DNA from: Actinomadura flavalba DSM 45200 | Lineage (GTDB): Bacteria > Actinomycetota > Actinomycetes > Streptosporangiales > Streptosporangiaceae | Assembly (NCBI RefSeq): GCF_000374305.1 | Contig: NZ_KB894094.1 | Coordinates: forward strand, 310,001 to 374,000 | Direction of reading: 5' to 3' | Length of the DNA: 64,000 bases | Notes under the pieces: model-generated | The model's input: the letters and a program-made list of their open reading frames with translations, nothing else | Databases searched by the model: none | Told to the model about the DNA's origin: nothing | Shown: positions 1-8,147 of the stretch, one piece after another | How the letters are laid out: each line of letters begins with the position of its first letter | How positions within the stretch are numbered: position 1 is the stretch's first letter | Translations under genes and position numbers: made by a program

Positions 1-903
1 CTCGACGGCCGTCGGCTCGGTGAGGCCGTGGGTGTGGGCCAGGCGGCGGACGGCGTCGGCGCCGACGAGCGAGCCGTAACCGCCCGCGAGCGCCGGAATG
101 CCCCACGACGTCGACTCGGTGACGCCCTGGCCGTCGCGGCGCGCCCCGCCGACCGGCAGCGGCGCGCCGGGCACGGGCAGGTAGCCGATCTCGCCCGCGC
201 CGCCGGAGCGGCCCCGGTGCAGGCGCCCGCCGAGCATCACCGACAGGCCGATGCCGCGGTCCAGCCAGACGAGCGCGAAGTCCTCGGCGTCGCGCGCGGC
301 CCCGTAGGCGCGTTCGGCGACGGCGGCGAGGTTCACGTCGTTCTCGATCGTCACCGGACGGCGCAGGTCGGTGCGCAGCGCGGCCAGCACGCCCTCGTGC
401 CAGCTCGGCAGGTCGAACGAGAACTGGACGTCGCCCGTGCGCGGATCGACGACGCCGGGCGACCCGATGACGAACGCGCTCAGCTTCGCCAGCGCCACCC
501 GCGCCGACCGGCACGCCTTCACCACCGCGCTGTGCACCAGTTCCACGGGTTCGGACGACCCGTTGGGATCGACGGTCACCTTCGCGATCACGCGCCCGGT
601 GATGTCGGCGACCCCGGCCGTGACGCCCCCGGGGCCGACTTCGAGACCCGCGACATAGGCGGCCGACGGCACCACCGCGTACAGCGCGGCGTTCGGGCCG
701 CGCCCTCCGGCCAGCTCTCCGGCCGCCTCGACGAGCCCGCGTTCTTCGAGCCGGGACAGTAGCTGGGAGGCCGTAACTTTGGAGAGACCCGTCCGCTCGC
801 CGATCTGCGCCCTGGTCAGCGGCCCGTCGCTGACCAGCAGATCCAGGGCGGCGCGGTCGTTCAACTGCCGCAGCAGGCGTGGTGTCCCCGGCCGTCCGAC
901 CAT
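1..903 (-). CDS. ROK-family transcriptional repressor (3' end outside window)
   Basis: Reading leftward from ATG at 903 (GAGGGG ribosome site 6 bases before it) gives an N-terminal winged helix (about residues 10-60, with LTRAQIGERTGLSKVTASQL) followed by the ROK sugar-kinase-like fold (IENDVNLAAVAE, then GGAGEIGYLPV). Such proteins repress sugar-uptake operons and release DNA on binding a sugar or sugar phosphate. The frame runs off the left edge after about 301 codons, so the C-terminus is missing. It is divergent from the carbohydrate ABC operon that begins at 1100, its likely target. The zinc-binding cysteine cluster usual in ROK proteins after the AGEIG motif is absent: the stretch VGGARRDGQGVTES has no Cys. 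Confidence 0.88.
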   Translation of the reverse strand, partial: MVGRPGTPRLLRQLNDRAALDLLVSDGPLTRAQIGERTGLSKVTASQLLSRLEERGLVEAAGELAGGRGPNAALYAVVPSAAYVAGLEVGPGGVTAGVADITGRVIAKVTVDPNGSSEPVELVHSAVVKACRSARVALAKLSAFVIGSPGVVDPRTGDVQFSFDLPSWHEGVLAALRTDLRRPVTIENDVNLAAVAERAYGAARDAEDFALVWLDRGIGLSVMLGGRLHRGRSGGAGEIGYLPVPGAPLPVGGARRDGQGVTESTSWGIPALAGGYGSLVGADAVRRLAHTHGLTEPTAVE

Positions 904-944
904 GCTCGTACCCCTCGATGTCTCAATCCGCTAACGAGCGTTTT

Positions 945-969
945 GTTTAGGAAAGTTTCTTGTTAGTTT
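945..969. promoter_or_regulatory. Candidate ROK operator in divergent intergenic region
   Basis: An unusually AT-rich patch for this genome contains the near-perfect inverted repeat AGGAAA-g-TTTCTT (949-961) inside a longer element whose outer CTAAC (931-935) and GTTAG (962-966) are also inverted. It lies 42 bases upstream of the regulator start and about 130 bases upstream of the transporter start, so one bound dimer could control both. That it is the operator is inference from position and symmetry. Confidence 0.5.
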
Positions 970-1099
970 ACGCCCAAGCCGACTGGCGAGCAGGGCGCCC
1001 GCGAGCGGTGCGGAGGAAAACGGGCATGGTCGGACCCTACTGGGGCCCGACGAGGTGGTGACGCTCCGCCCGCGAGGCGAAGCCGGAAAGGAACCCCCA

Positions 1100-2365
1100 G
1101 TGAAATTCATCAAGATTGCGGCCGCGACGGCCGCGATCGCCCTGGCCGCCACGGCCTGCGGCGGCGACGACGGCGACTCGGGCACCGAGGAGAAGAGCCC
1201 GGCGACCCTCAAGGTCTGGATGATGGGCGAGGGCACGCCCGAGCAGACCAAGTTCCTCGACGACGTCGAGACGGACTTCAAGAAGACGCACCCGAACACC
1301 GACGTCCAGGTCAAGTACGTGCCCTGGCCGCAGGTCGCCACCACGTTCCAGAAGGCCGCCGCCGGCGGTGAGGGCCCGGACGTGACCGAGCTGGGCAACA
1401 CCGACGTCCAGTCGCACATCGAGCAGGGCAGCCTCCTCGACATCGGCGACCGGTTCGACAAGTGGGCCGACGGCAAGACGCTGAGCAAGGCCGCCCTGGA
1501 GAACGACCAGAGCGGCGGCAAGACCTACGCCGTGCCGTGGTACGGCGGCGTCCGGGGCGTCTGGTACCGCAAGGACTGGTTCGACAAGGCCGGCATCCAG
1601 CCGCCCAAGACCTGGGACGAGCTGGCCGCCGCCGCCAAGAAGATCCAGGACGAGAACAAGGTCCCCGGCATCGGCGTCCCGAGCGACCAGACCAACGCCC
1701 TGCTCAGCTTCATCTGGGGCAACGGCGGTGAGGTCGCCGTCAAGGAGGGCGACAAGTTCACCGGCAAGCTCGACCAGCCGCAGGCCAAGGAGGCCGTGGA
1801 CTTCTACGCGGGCCTCGTCGGCAAGCAGAAGGTCGCCCCGGAGAAGTACGTCGGCAAGAACGAGCTGGACGGCCCGCAGCGCGACTTCGCGCTCGGCAAG
1901 CTCGGCATGTACTTCGACGGCTCGTGGGCCCTCAAGGAGATGAAGAAGATCTCCGCGAAGGACGCCGACAACTGGGCGGTCTTCCCGATCCCGTCCAAGG
2001 CGGGCGGCAACGCGCCGGTCATGGCGGGCGGCTCGGACCTGGCCGTCTGGAAGGACACCAAGGCCGCCGGCGCCGCGTTCGACTACATCACGGTGCTGAA
2101 CAACGCCAAGAACGCCAAGGCGTGGGCCGACTACAGCGGCTTCTCCTCGATGCGCTCGGACGTCAAGTTCTCCGACCCCAAGCTGGAGATCTTCACGACG
2201 ATCGCCGGCAACACCAAGTTCCCGCCGATCAGCGCGGGCTGGGGCGAGTTCGAGCAGGCCAAGAAGGTCCTGCCGAACGCCGTCAAGGCGATCATGCAGG
2301 GCAAGTCCCTCGACGACGAGCTGAAGAAGGCCAACGAGCAGGCCAACACCCTGCTGAACCCGTAG
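1100..2365 (+). CDS. Carbohydrate ABC transporter substrate-binding lipoprotein
   Basis: The 421-residue protein begins at GTG 1100, chosen because AAAGGAA lies just upstream and a lipoprotein signal follows at once: a short basic start, an Ala-rich helix and a lipobox ending at Cys20 (AATAC-GG). An in-frame start at 1055 would bury that signal. The body has the family 1 (MalE-type) pattern, including WYRKDWFDKAGIQPPKTWDE and the later LGMYFDGSWAL. It should be lipid-anchored outside the membrane and hand an oligosaccharide to the permeases encoded at 2397 and 3368. With a GH3 N-acetylglucosaminidase-type gene at the end of the operon, chitobiose or a muropeptide sugar is the best guess (compare DasA or NgcE). 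Confidence 0.9.
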   Translation: MKFIKIAAATAAIALAATACGGDDGDSGTEEKSPATLKVWMMGEGTPEQTKFLDDVETDFKKTHPNTDVQVKYVPWPQVATTFQKAAAGGEGPDVTELGNTDVQSHIEQGSLLDIGDRFDKWADGKTLSKAALENDQSGGKTYAVPWYGGVRGVWYRKDWFDKAGIQPPKTWDELAAAAKKIQDENKVPGIGVPSDQTNALLSFIWGNGGEVAVKEGDKFTGKLDQPQAKEAVDFYAGLVGKQKVAPEKYVGKNELDGPQRDFALGKLGMYFDGSWALKEMKKISAKDADNWAVFPIPSKAGGNAPVMAGGSDLAVWKDTKAAGAAFDYITVLNNAKNAKAWADYSGFSSMRSDVKFSDPKLEIFTTIAGNTKFPPISAGWGEFEQAKKVLPNAVKAIMQGKSLDDELKKANEQANTLLNP

Positions 2366-2396
2366 CCAGGACTGCCGCGCGAACGGACTGAGGTTC

Positions 2397-3368
2397 ATGC
2401 TCGACACCGCTCCCGCGGTGCGCGAGGCGCCGGGCCGGAAGACCTCCGGCCCGGCGCGTCGGCGCCGCCGGCCCCGGCTGGGGCCCTACCTGCTGATCGC
2501 ACCGACGGTGCTGGTCATCGCCGTGCTGATGTTCTGGCCGATGATCCAGATCGTCATCATGTCCTTCCAGAAGGTGGGCAACCGCCAGCTCCGCGGCGAA
2601 CCCGCCGAGCAGGTGGGCGCGGAGAACTTCTCCACGATGCTCTCCGACCCGCTGTTCTGGCAGGCGCTGAAGCACACGGTGCTCTTCGCGGCCGTCGCCG
2701 TGTCGCTGACGATGCTCGTCGGCACCCTGGTCGGGCTGCTGCTCAACCGCCTGGGCAAGCGGATGTCGAACGTCGTCGCGGGCGGCGTCATGGTCGCCTG
2801 GGCCACTCCCCCGGTGACCGCCGCGATCATCTTCTCCTGGCTGTTCGGCTCGACCGGCGGCCTGGTCAACTGGACCCTGGACCTGCTGCCGGACTGGCTC
2901 GTCGGCTCCGGCTGGGACGACTACAACTGGTTCTCCACGCCGCTCGGCACCTACACGGTGCTGACGATCTGCGTCGTCTGGCAGGCGTGCCCGTTCATCG
3001 CCGTGTCGGTGCTGGCGGGGCTGAAGAGCGTCCCGAGCGAGCTGTACGAGGCGGCGCGGGTGGACGGCTCGGGCCCGTGGCGCTCGTTCTGGAGCATCAC
3101 GTTCCCGATCCTCAAGCCGATCTTCCTGGTGCTGCTCGTGATGTCGATCATCTGGGACTTCAAGGTCTTCACCCAGCTCTTCATCATGTCCGGGCTCGCC
3201 AACCGCGACGCGTTCAACCTGTCGCTGTACGCCTACGCCGAGGCGTTCGGCTCGCTCAATCCCAAGCTCGGCATGGGCTCGGCCATCGCGCTCGTGCTCA
3301 CCGTCATCCTGCTCGCCGTCACCGCGGTGTACGTGCGGGTCATGGTCCGGCAGGGGGAGACGAAGTAA
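2397..3368 (+). CDS. Sugar ABC transporter permease (MalF/LacF/DasB type)
   Basis: This 323-residue integral membrane protein has a basic cytoplasmic head (residues 14-27) followed by about six hydrophobic segments. The EAA loop that docks on the ATPase is visible at about residues 214-235 (ELYEAARVDGSGPWRSF then PILKP). It begins 31 bases after the binding-protein gene, and its TAA shares its last base with the ATG of the second permease, so the two are translationally coupled and form the heterodimeric channel. No ATPase gene follows, as is common for actinomycete CUT1 operons that share MsiK; that sharing is inferred. Confidence 0.9.
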   Translation: MLDTAPAVREAPGRKTSGPARRRRRPRLGPYLLIAPTVLVIAVLMFWPMIQIVIMSFQKVGNRQLRGEPAEQVGAENFSTMLSDPLFWQALKHTVLFAAVAVSLTMLVGTLVGLLLNRLGKRMSNVVAGGVMVAWATPPVTAAIIFSWLFGSTGGLVNWTLDLLPDWLVGSGWDDYNWFSTPLGTYTVLTICVVWQACPFIAVSVLAGLKSVPSELYEAARVDGSGPWRSFWSITFPILKPIFLVLLVMSIIWDFKVFTQLFIMSGLANRDAFNLSLYAYAEAFGSLNPKLGMGSAIALVLTVILLAVTAVYVRVMVRQGETK

Positions 3369-4210
3369 TGCGCACCACCCGACTCCGCAGGATCGGCGTC
3401 AACGCCGCCGGCGTCCTGGTGTTCCTCGCCGCCGTCTTCCCCGTCTTCTGGATGGTGACGACCGCCTTCAAGCCCAACACCGAGATCTTCTCCACGACGC
3501 CGCAGCCGTTCCCGTCGAACCCGACGCTCGAACACTTCGACTTCGTGATCAACGGCGGCATCGCCGAGCAGTCGTTCTGGGTCTACTTCCGCAACAGCCT
3601 GCTGCTGGCCCTCGCCACCGTCGTCGTGTCGAGCCTGCTGGCCCTGCTCGCGGCCACGGCCGTCGCGCGGTTCCGGTTCCGCTTCCGCACGACGTTCCTG
3701 ATCATGCTGCTCGTGGTGCAGATGGTGCCGTGCGAGGCGCTGGTCATCCCGCTGTTCCTCGACCTGAAGCAGCTCGACCTGCTCGACACCTACGCCGGGC
3801 TCACCCTCGTCTACATCGGCTTCGCGGTGCCGTTCGCGATCTGGATGCTGCGCGGCTTCGTGGCGGCCGTCCCGAAGGAGCTGGAGGAGGCGGCGGCGAT
3901 CGACGGCGCGGGCCCCTTCCGCACGTTCTTCACCGTGCTGCTGCCCCTTGTCGCGCCCGGCCTCGTCGCCACCAGCATCTTCTCGTTCATCACCGCCTGG
4001 AACGAGTTCATTTTCGCGTTCACGTTCCTCAACGACCAGGAGAAGGCGACCTTGCCGATGATGATGCAGTTCTTCTTCGGTCGCAGCGGGAACGCGTGGG
4101 GCCCGATCATGGCGGCGTCGACGCTGCTCACGATCCCGGTGATCGTGTTCTTCCTCGCGGTGCAGCGCAAGATGGTCTCCGGGCTGACCGCCGGGGCGGT
4201 GAAGGGATGA
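3368..4210 (+). CDS. Sugar ABC transporter permease (MalG/DasC type)
   Basis: The 280-residue second channel subunit starts at ATG 3368, overlapping the stop of the first permease by one base. It has a first membrane segment at about residues 11-30, a periplasmic loop typical of MalG-like proteins (AFKPNTEIFSTTPQPFPSNP), and an EAA loop at about residues 171-190 (EELEEAAAIDGAGPFRTFF). The open frame upstream of 3368 is only the shadow of the first permease. It overlaps the GH3 gene by 4 bases (ATGA), so import and cleavage are coupled in one transcript. Confidence 0.9.
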   Translation: MRTTRLRRIGVNAAGVLVFLAAVFPVFWMVTTAFKPNTEIFSTTPQPFPSNPTLEHFDFVINGGIAEQSFWVYFRNSLLLALATVVVSSLLALLAATAVARFRFRFRTTFLIMLLVVQMVPCEALVIPLFLDLKQLDLLDTYAGLTLVYIGFAVPFAIWMLRGFVAAVPKELEEAAAIDGAGPFRTFFTVLLPLVAPGLVATSIFSFITAWNEFIFAFTFLNDQEKATLPMMMQFFFGRSGNAWGPIMAASTLLTIPVIVFFLAVQRKMVSGLTAGAVKG

Positions 4211-5652
4211 GCGACGAACTGTCCCGGCTGGCCCGCGCCGCGCTGCTGCCGGGTTTCGCGGGCGCGACCGCGCCCCGCTGGCTGCTGGACGAGCTGGAGC
4301 GCGGCCTCGGCGGCGTCACCCTGTTCGCCATCAACGGCAACGTGCGCGGCACCGACGAGCTGGCGGCGCTCACCGCCGCGATGCGCACGGCCGCGAACGC
4401 CCCGATCGTCACGATCGACGAGGAGGGCGGCGACGTCACCCGGCTCGGCGGCCACGTCGTCGCGAGCCCCTACCCGGGCAACGCGGCGCTCGGCGCCGCC
4501 GACGACCCGGAGCTGACCCGGCGCGTCTACCGCTCGCTCGGCGCCGAGCTGGCGCAGGTGGGCGTGACGCTGAACTTCGCGCCGTCGGTGGACGTCAACA
4601 CCGCCGACGACAACCCGGTCATCGGCACCCGCGCGTTCGGCTCGGACCCCGAGCTGGTCGCCCGGCACGCCGCCGCCGCCGTCACCGGGACGCAGGAGGC
4701 GGGCGTCGCCGCCTGTGCCAAGCACTTCCCGGGCCACGGCGCGACCGTGCAGGACTCGCACCTGGCCGTCCCGCTCGTGGACGCCGACGCCGGGCTGCTG
4801 GACCGGCGCGAGCTGGTCCCGTTCCGGGCGGCGATCGCCGCGGGCGTGCGGGCCGTCATGACCGCGCACCTCAACGTCCCGGCCTACGCCCCGGGCGTTC
4901 CGGCGACCCTCGCCCCTGAGGTGATCACCGGGCTGCTGCGCGAACGGCTCGGCCACCAGGGCGTGATCGTCACCGACGCGCTCGACATGGACGGCGCCAG
5001 CGGCGCCATCGGCATCCCCGAGGCGGCGGTGCGGGCGCTCATCGCCGGGGTGGACCTGCTGTGCCTCGGCCCGCGCGAGCACGAGGAGTCGCTGCTGGCC
5101 GTCGTCGCGGCGATCGAGGCGGCCGTCCGCGCCGGGCGGCTGCCACTGGAGCGGCTGGCCGACGCCGCCGCCCGCACCGCCAAGCTCGTCCCCGCTCCCC
5201 CGGCCTTCGGCACGGCCGTGGACCGCGACGCGGGCCTGGACGGCGCCCGCCGCGCGCTGCGGGTCACCGGCGAGCTGGCCGGGTTCAGCGGGACGCCGCT
5301 GGTCGTCGAGCTGGCGGCGTCGGGGAACATCGCGGTCGGCCCGACGCCGTGGGGGCTGGCGCCCTACGCGGCCGAGGCCGTCCGCGCCGAGGGCGCGGCG
5401 CGGGAGGCGCCCGGGCTGCTGGACCGGGCGAGCGGACGCGGCCTGGTGATCGTCCTGCGGGACGCGCACCGCCACGAGGGCCAGCGGACGCTGGCGACGG
5501 CGCTGCTGGCCGAGCGGCCCGACGCCGTCCTGGTGGAGATGGGCCTGCCCGTCTGGCGGCCCGAGGGTGCCGTGCACGTGGCGACGTTCGGCGCGACGGA
5601 CGCCAACGCCCGTGCCACCGCCGAGCTGCTCGGGCTCACCGCCACCGGGTGA
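4207..5652 (+). CDS. Glycoside hydrolase family 3, beta-N-acetylglucosaminidase type
   Basis: The 481-residue enzyme lacks a signal peptide, so it should act in the cytoplasm on imported sugar. The NagZ-type catalytic loop is clear: KHFPGHG at 172-178 followed by DSH at 183-185, the Asp/His general acid-base pair specific to N-acetyl-beta-hexosaminidases of GH3. The nucleophile is probably Asp257 in VIVTDALDM. The barrel ends near residue 330 and a second domain of about 150 residues follows, making it longer than single-domain NagZ (about 340) and similar in plan to DasD. Position at the end of the ABC operon suggests hydrolysis of chitobiose or GlcNAc-containing oligosaccharides; recycling of wall fragments is the alternative. 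Confidence 0.87.
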   Translation: MSDELSRLARAALLPGFAGATAPRWLLDELERGLGGVTLFAINGNVRGTDELAALTAAMRTAANAPIVTIDEEGGDVTRLGGHVVASPYPGNAALGAADDPELTRRVYRSLGAELAQVGVTLNFAPSVDVNTADDNPVIGTRAFGSDPELVARHAAAAVTGTQEAGVAACAKHFPGHGATVQDSHLAVPLVDADAGLLDRRELVPFRAAIAAGVRAVMTAHLNVPAYAPGVPATLAPEVITGLLRERLGHQGVIVTDALDMDGASGAIGIPEAAVRALIAGVDLLCLGPREHEESLLAVVAAIEAAVRAGRLPLERLADAAARTAKLVPAPPAFGTAVDRDAGLDGARRALRVTGELAGFSGTPLVVELAASGNIAVGPTPWGLAPYAAEAVRAEGAAREAPGLLDRASGRGLVIVLRDAHRHEGQRTLATALLAERPDAVLVEMGLPVWRPEGAVHVATFGATDANARATAELLGLTATG

Positions 5653-5658
5653 GACGCC

Positions 5659-5695
5659 GCGAACGGCCCGGCCACGGGGACGCCGGGCCGTTCGC
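5659..5695 (+). terminator. Hairpin terminator of the sugar-uptake operon
   Basis: A perfect 14-bp stem (5659-5672 pairing with 5682-5695, core GAACGGCCCGGC) with a 9-base loop starts seven bases after the GH3 stop. No U-tract follows, as is usual for actinomycete terminators. Confidence 0.8.
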
Positions 5696-5752
5696 ACCGT
5701 TCCATGACGCCCCTAAGCCCGACCAGTCAGATCGGCAAGGGATAATAACCAC

Positions 5753-6217
5753 ATGCGATTGTCCGCACGGGTCGACTACGCCCTGCGCGCCGCGGCCGAG
5801 CTGGCCGTCGCCGGAGACCGTCCGGTGACAGCCGTCCAGCTCGCCGAGGCGCAGCAGATACCGCCCAAGTTCCTGGAGAACATCCTCGGCCAGCTCCGGC
5901 GCTCCGGCCTGGTGCGCAGCCAGCGCGGCCCCGAAGGGGGGTACTGGCTGGCCCGCCCCGCCGCCGACATCTCCCTCGCCGACATCATCCGCGCCATCGA
6001 CGGGCCGCTGCTCGGCGTCCGGGGCGAACGCCCCGAGCACGTCGGCTACGAAGGTCCCGCCCGGTCGCTCCAGGAGGTCTGGATCGCGCTGCGCGCCAGC
6101 GAGCGCGGCATCCTGGAACGCATCTCCCTCCAGCACGTCGCCTCCGGCGAACTGCCCGCTCCCGTCCGCAAACTCACCGAAGATCCCGCCGCCTGGGAAA
6201 GCCCCTCCTTCCTCTGA
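5753..6217 (+). CDS. Rrf2-family transcriptional regulator
   Basis: The 154-residue protein has the Rrf2 winged helix at its N-terminus (MRLSARVDYALRAAAELA, then QIPPKFLENILGQLRRSGLV and SQRGPEGGYWLA) and a dimerisation helix. It has no cysteine at all, so it cannot hold an Fe-S cluster in the IscR/NsrR manner; it belongs with cluster-free Rrf2 proteins whose signal is unknown here. The next gene (DNA glycosylase) starts two bases after its stop, so they are probably cotranscribed. The upstream spacer holds only the terminator of the sugar operon and about 55 bases that could carry its promoter. Confidence 0.88.
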   Translation: MRLSARVDYALRAAAELAVAGDRPVTAVQLAEAQQIPPKFLENILGQLRRSGLVRSQRGPEGGYWLARPAADISLADIIRAIDGPLLGVRGERPEHVGYEGPARSLQEVWIALRASERGILERISLQHVASGELPAPVRKLTEDPAAWESPSFL

Positions 6218-6218
6218 C

Positions 6219-7007
6219 GTGCCCGAAGGCGACGTCGTCTGGAACACCGCCCGGCGCCTGCGCGAGGCGCTCGCCGGGCGGGTGCTGACGCGCTCGGACT
6301 TCCGCGTCCCCCGCTACGCCACCGCCGACCTGCGCGGACGCGCCGTGCTCGACGTCGCCTCGCGCGGCAAGCACCTGCTCGTCCGCGTCGAGGGCGGCGC
6401 CACCATCCACGTGCACCTGCTGATGGACGGCGAGTTCCGGGTGCGCCCGGCCGGTCCCCCGCCGCGCGGCCACCGGGTGCGGCTCGTCCTGGCCAACGAG
6501 GAGTTCCAGGCCGTCGGCAGCTCGCTCGGCATCCTGGAGCTGCTGCCGACCGCCGACGAGGACCGCGTCGTCGGCCACCTCGGCCCCGACCTGCTCGACC
6601 CCGGCTGGGACGCCGCGCTGCGCGACGAGGCCGTCCGGCGGCTGGCCGAGCGGCCCGAACGCCCGATCGGTGAGGCCGTCATGGACCAGACGCGGCTGGC
6701 GGGGATCGGCAACGTCTACAAGTCCGAGCTGCTGTTCCTGCGCGGCGTCCAGCCGTGGACGCCCGTCGCGGACGTCGCGGACCTGCCCGGCCTGGTCGAT
6801 CTCGCGCACCGCCTGCTGGACGCCAACAAGGCCCGGCACGGCCACATCACCACCGGCGACCGCCGCCCCGGCCGCGAACATTGGACCTACGGCCGCTACG
6901 ACCGGCCGTGCCGCCGCTGCGGCACCCGCGTCCGCCGCGCCTACCAGCCCTCCGAGGCGGGCGACCGCTCAACCTACTGGTGCCCCCGCTGCCAGCCCGA
7001 GCGGTGA
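6219..7007 (+). CDS. nei2: Fpg/Nei-family DNA glycosylase/AP lyase (Nei2-like)
   Basis: The protein of 262 residues starts at GTG 6219 with MPEGD. After removal of Met, Pro2 is the Schiff-base nucleophile and Glu3 the proton donor, as in endonuclease VIII. The H2TH region carries DQTRLAGIGNVYKSELLF, which binds the flipped-base DNA, and the C-terminal zinc finger is intact (CRRCG near residue 231, CPRC near the end). It should excise oxidised pyrimidines and nick the abasic site. The PEGD start points to Nei rather than Fpg (PELPE). Start choice is fixed by the catalytic Pro2. Confidence 0.9.
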   Translation: MPEGDVVWNTARRLREALAGRVLTRSDFRVPRYATADLRGRAVLDVASRGKHLLVRVEGGATIHVHLLMDGEFRVRPAGPPPRGHRVRLVLANEEFQAVGSSLGILELLPTADEDRVVGHLGPDLLDPGWDAALRDEAVRRLAERPERPIGEAVMDQTRLAGIGNVYKSELLFLRGVQPWTPVADVADLPGLVDLAHRLLDANKARHGHITTGDRRPGREHWTYGRYDRPCRRCGTRVRRAYQPSEAGDRSTYWCPRCQPER

Positions 7008-7017
7008 CGCGCGCCCG

Positions 7018-8049
7018 CTAGCCGGGCACCACCACGGCGCGGCCGCGTAGGTCGCCGTGTTCGAGGCGGGCGTACGCCTCTTCGACGGCGGTCAGGGGGA
7101 ACAGTTCGACCTCGGTGCGGATGACGCCGCGTTCGGCGAGGGCGACGATCTCCTGGAGGTCCGCGATGGTGGAGCCCTGGAAGACGAAGACGTCGCCGTC
7201 GCGGGGCAGGCCGCCGAACCACGGGGACGGGAACGAGCCGCCGGACGAGCCGACCAGGCCGAACGCGCCGCCCCAGCGGACGGCCGACAGCCCGGCGGTG
7301 ATCGTCTCGTCCACGCCGACGAGGTCCAGGACGGCGTCGGCGCCGCGCCCGTCGGTGAGGTCGGCCACGGCCTCCATCGTCAGCTCGGTGCAGACCTCGT
7401 CGGCGCCGAGGTCGCGGGCCAGCTCCAGCTTGCCCGGGTTGGTGTCGACGGCGACGACGCGCGCCCCGGTCAGCTCGCGCAGGAGCTGGATCGCGAACGC
7501 GCCGAGCCCGCCGGTGCCCAGCACGACGGCGACGCCGCCCGGGTGGACGCGCGGCAGCACGCGGCGCACCGCGTGGTAGGCGGTGGCGCCCGCGTCGGTG
7601 AGCGGCCCGGCCGTGCGCGGGTCGAGGGTGCGCAGCGGGATCACGTCGCGGACGCTGCCGACCAGCACGTACTCGGCGAGACCGCCGTCGCCGCCGTACC
7701 CGCGTCCCGCGAGCCCGTACGGGCAGATGCTGTCGAGGCCGCGCACGCAGTACCAGCACACCCCGCACGACGACGGCGACACCAGCGCGACCGCGTCGCC
7801 CTCCGCCACGCCGAGGACGCCGTCACCGAGCGCGGCGACGCGTCCCGCCGTCTCGTGCCCGAGCGTGAACGGCGCCTCCCACCCCAGCGCCTCGCCCATC
7901 TCGCGCGGCATCCCCATCAGCGCCAGGTCCGAGTGGCACAGCCCGCACCCGGCGACCTCCACCAGTAGCTCCCCCGGCCCCGGCTCGGGCACCGGGACGT
8001 CCACCAGCCGGGGCGTCTCCTCCCACCGCTCGATCCGGTACGCGCGCAT
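7018..8049 (-). CDS. Zinc-dependent medium-chain alcohol dehydrogenase
   Basis: This 343-residue MDR enzyme has the catalytic zinc site CGLCHSD (Cys38, His39 region) and GHE (His65-Glu66), the structural zinc cysteines 95, 98, 101 and 109, and the nucleotide-binding GTGGLG at 179-184. VAVDTNPGKL after the second strand suggests NAD rather than NADP. It should oxidise an alcohol or reduce an aldehyde; substrate unknown. It converges on the nei2 gene with about 10 bases between stops, and faces away from the EEP gene at 8148. Confidence 0.88.
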   Translation of the reverse strand: MRAYRIERWEETPRLVDVPVPEPGPGELLVEVAGCGLCHSDLALMGMPREMGEALGWEAPFTLGHETAGRVAALGDGVLGVAEGDAVALVSPSSCGVCWYCVRGLDSICPYGLAGRGYGGDGGLAEYVLVGSVRDVIPLRTLDPRTAGPLTDAGATAYHAVRRVLPRVHPGGVAVVLGTGGLGAFAIQLLRELTGARVVAVDTNPGKLELARDLGADEVCTELTMEAVADLTDGRGADAVLDLVGVDETITAGLSAVRWGGAFGLVGSSGGSFPSPWFGGLPRDGDVFVFQGSTIADLQEIVALAERGVIRTEVELFPLTAVEEAYARLEHGDLRGRAVVVPG

Positions 8050-8147
8050 CGGAACCCCCTTGTCCCCGTGCCTGCCCCTCCATCACATCACGATCACGCC
8101 CGGGCGTTCGGGCGGGGGCCGCCGGTGCGGGGGCGGTAGAAGGAAGC

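Noticed and set aside
3811..5697. Long minus-strand open frame of 628 codons opposite the permease and GH3 genes
   Set aside because: Arg/Gly/His-rich translation without motifs, lying over two well-supported genes; a typical antisense shadow in very GC-rich DNA.
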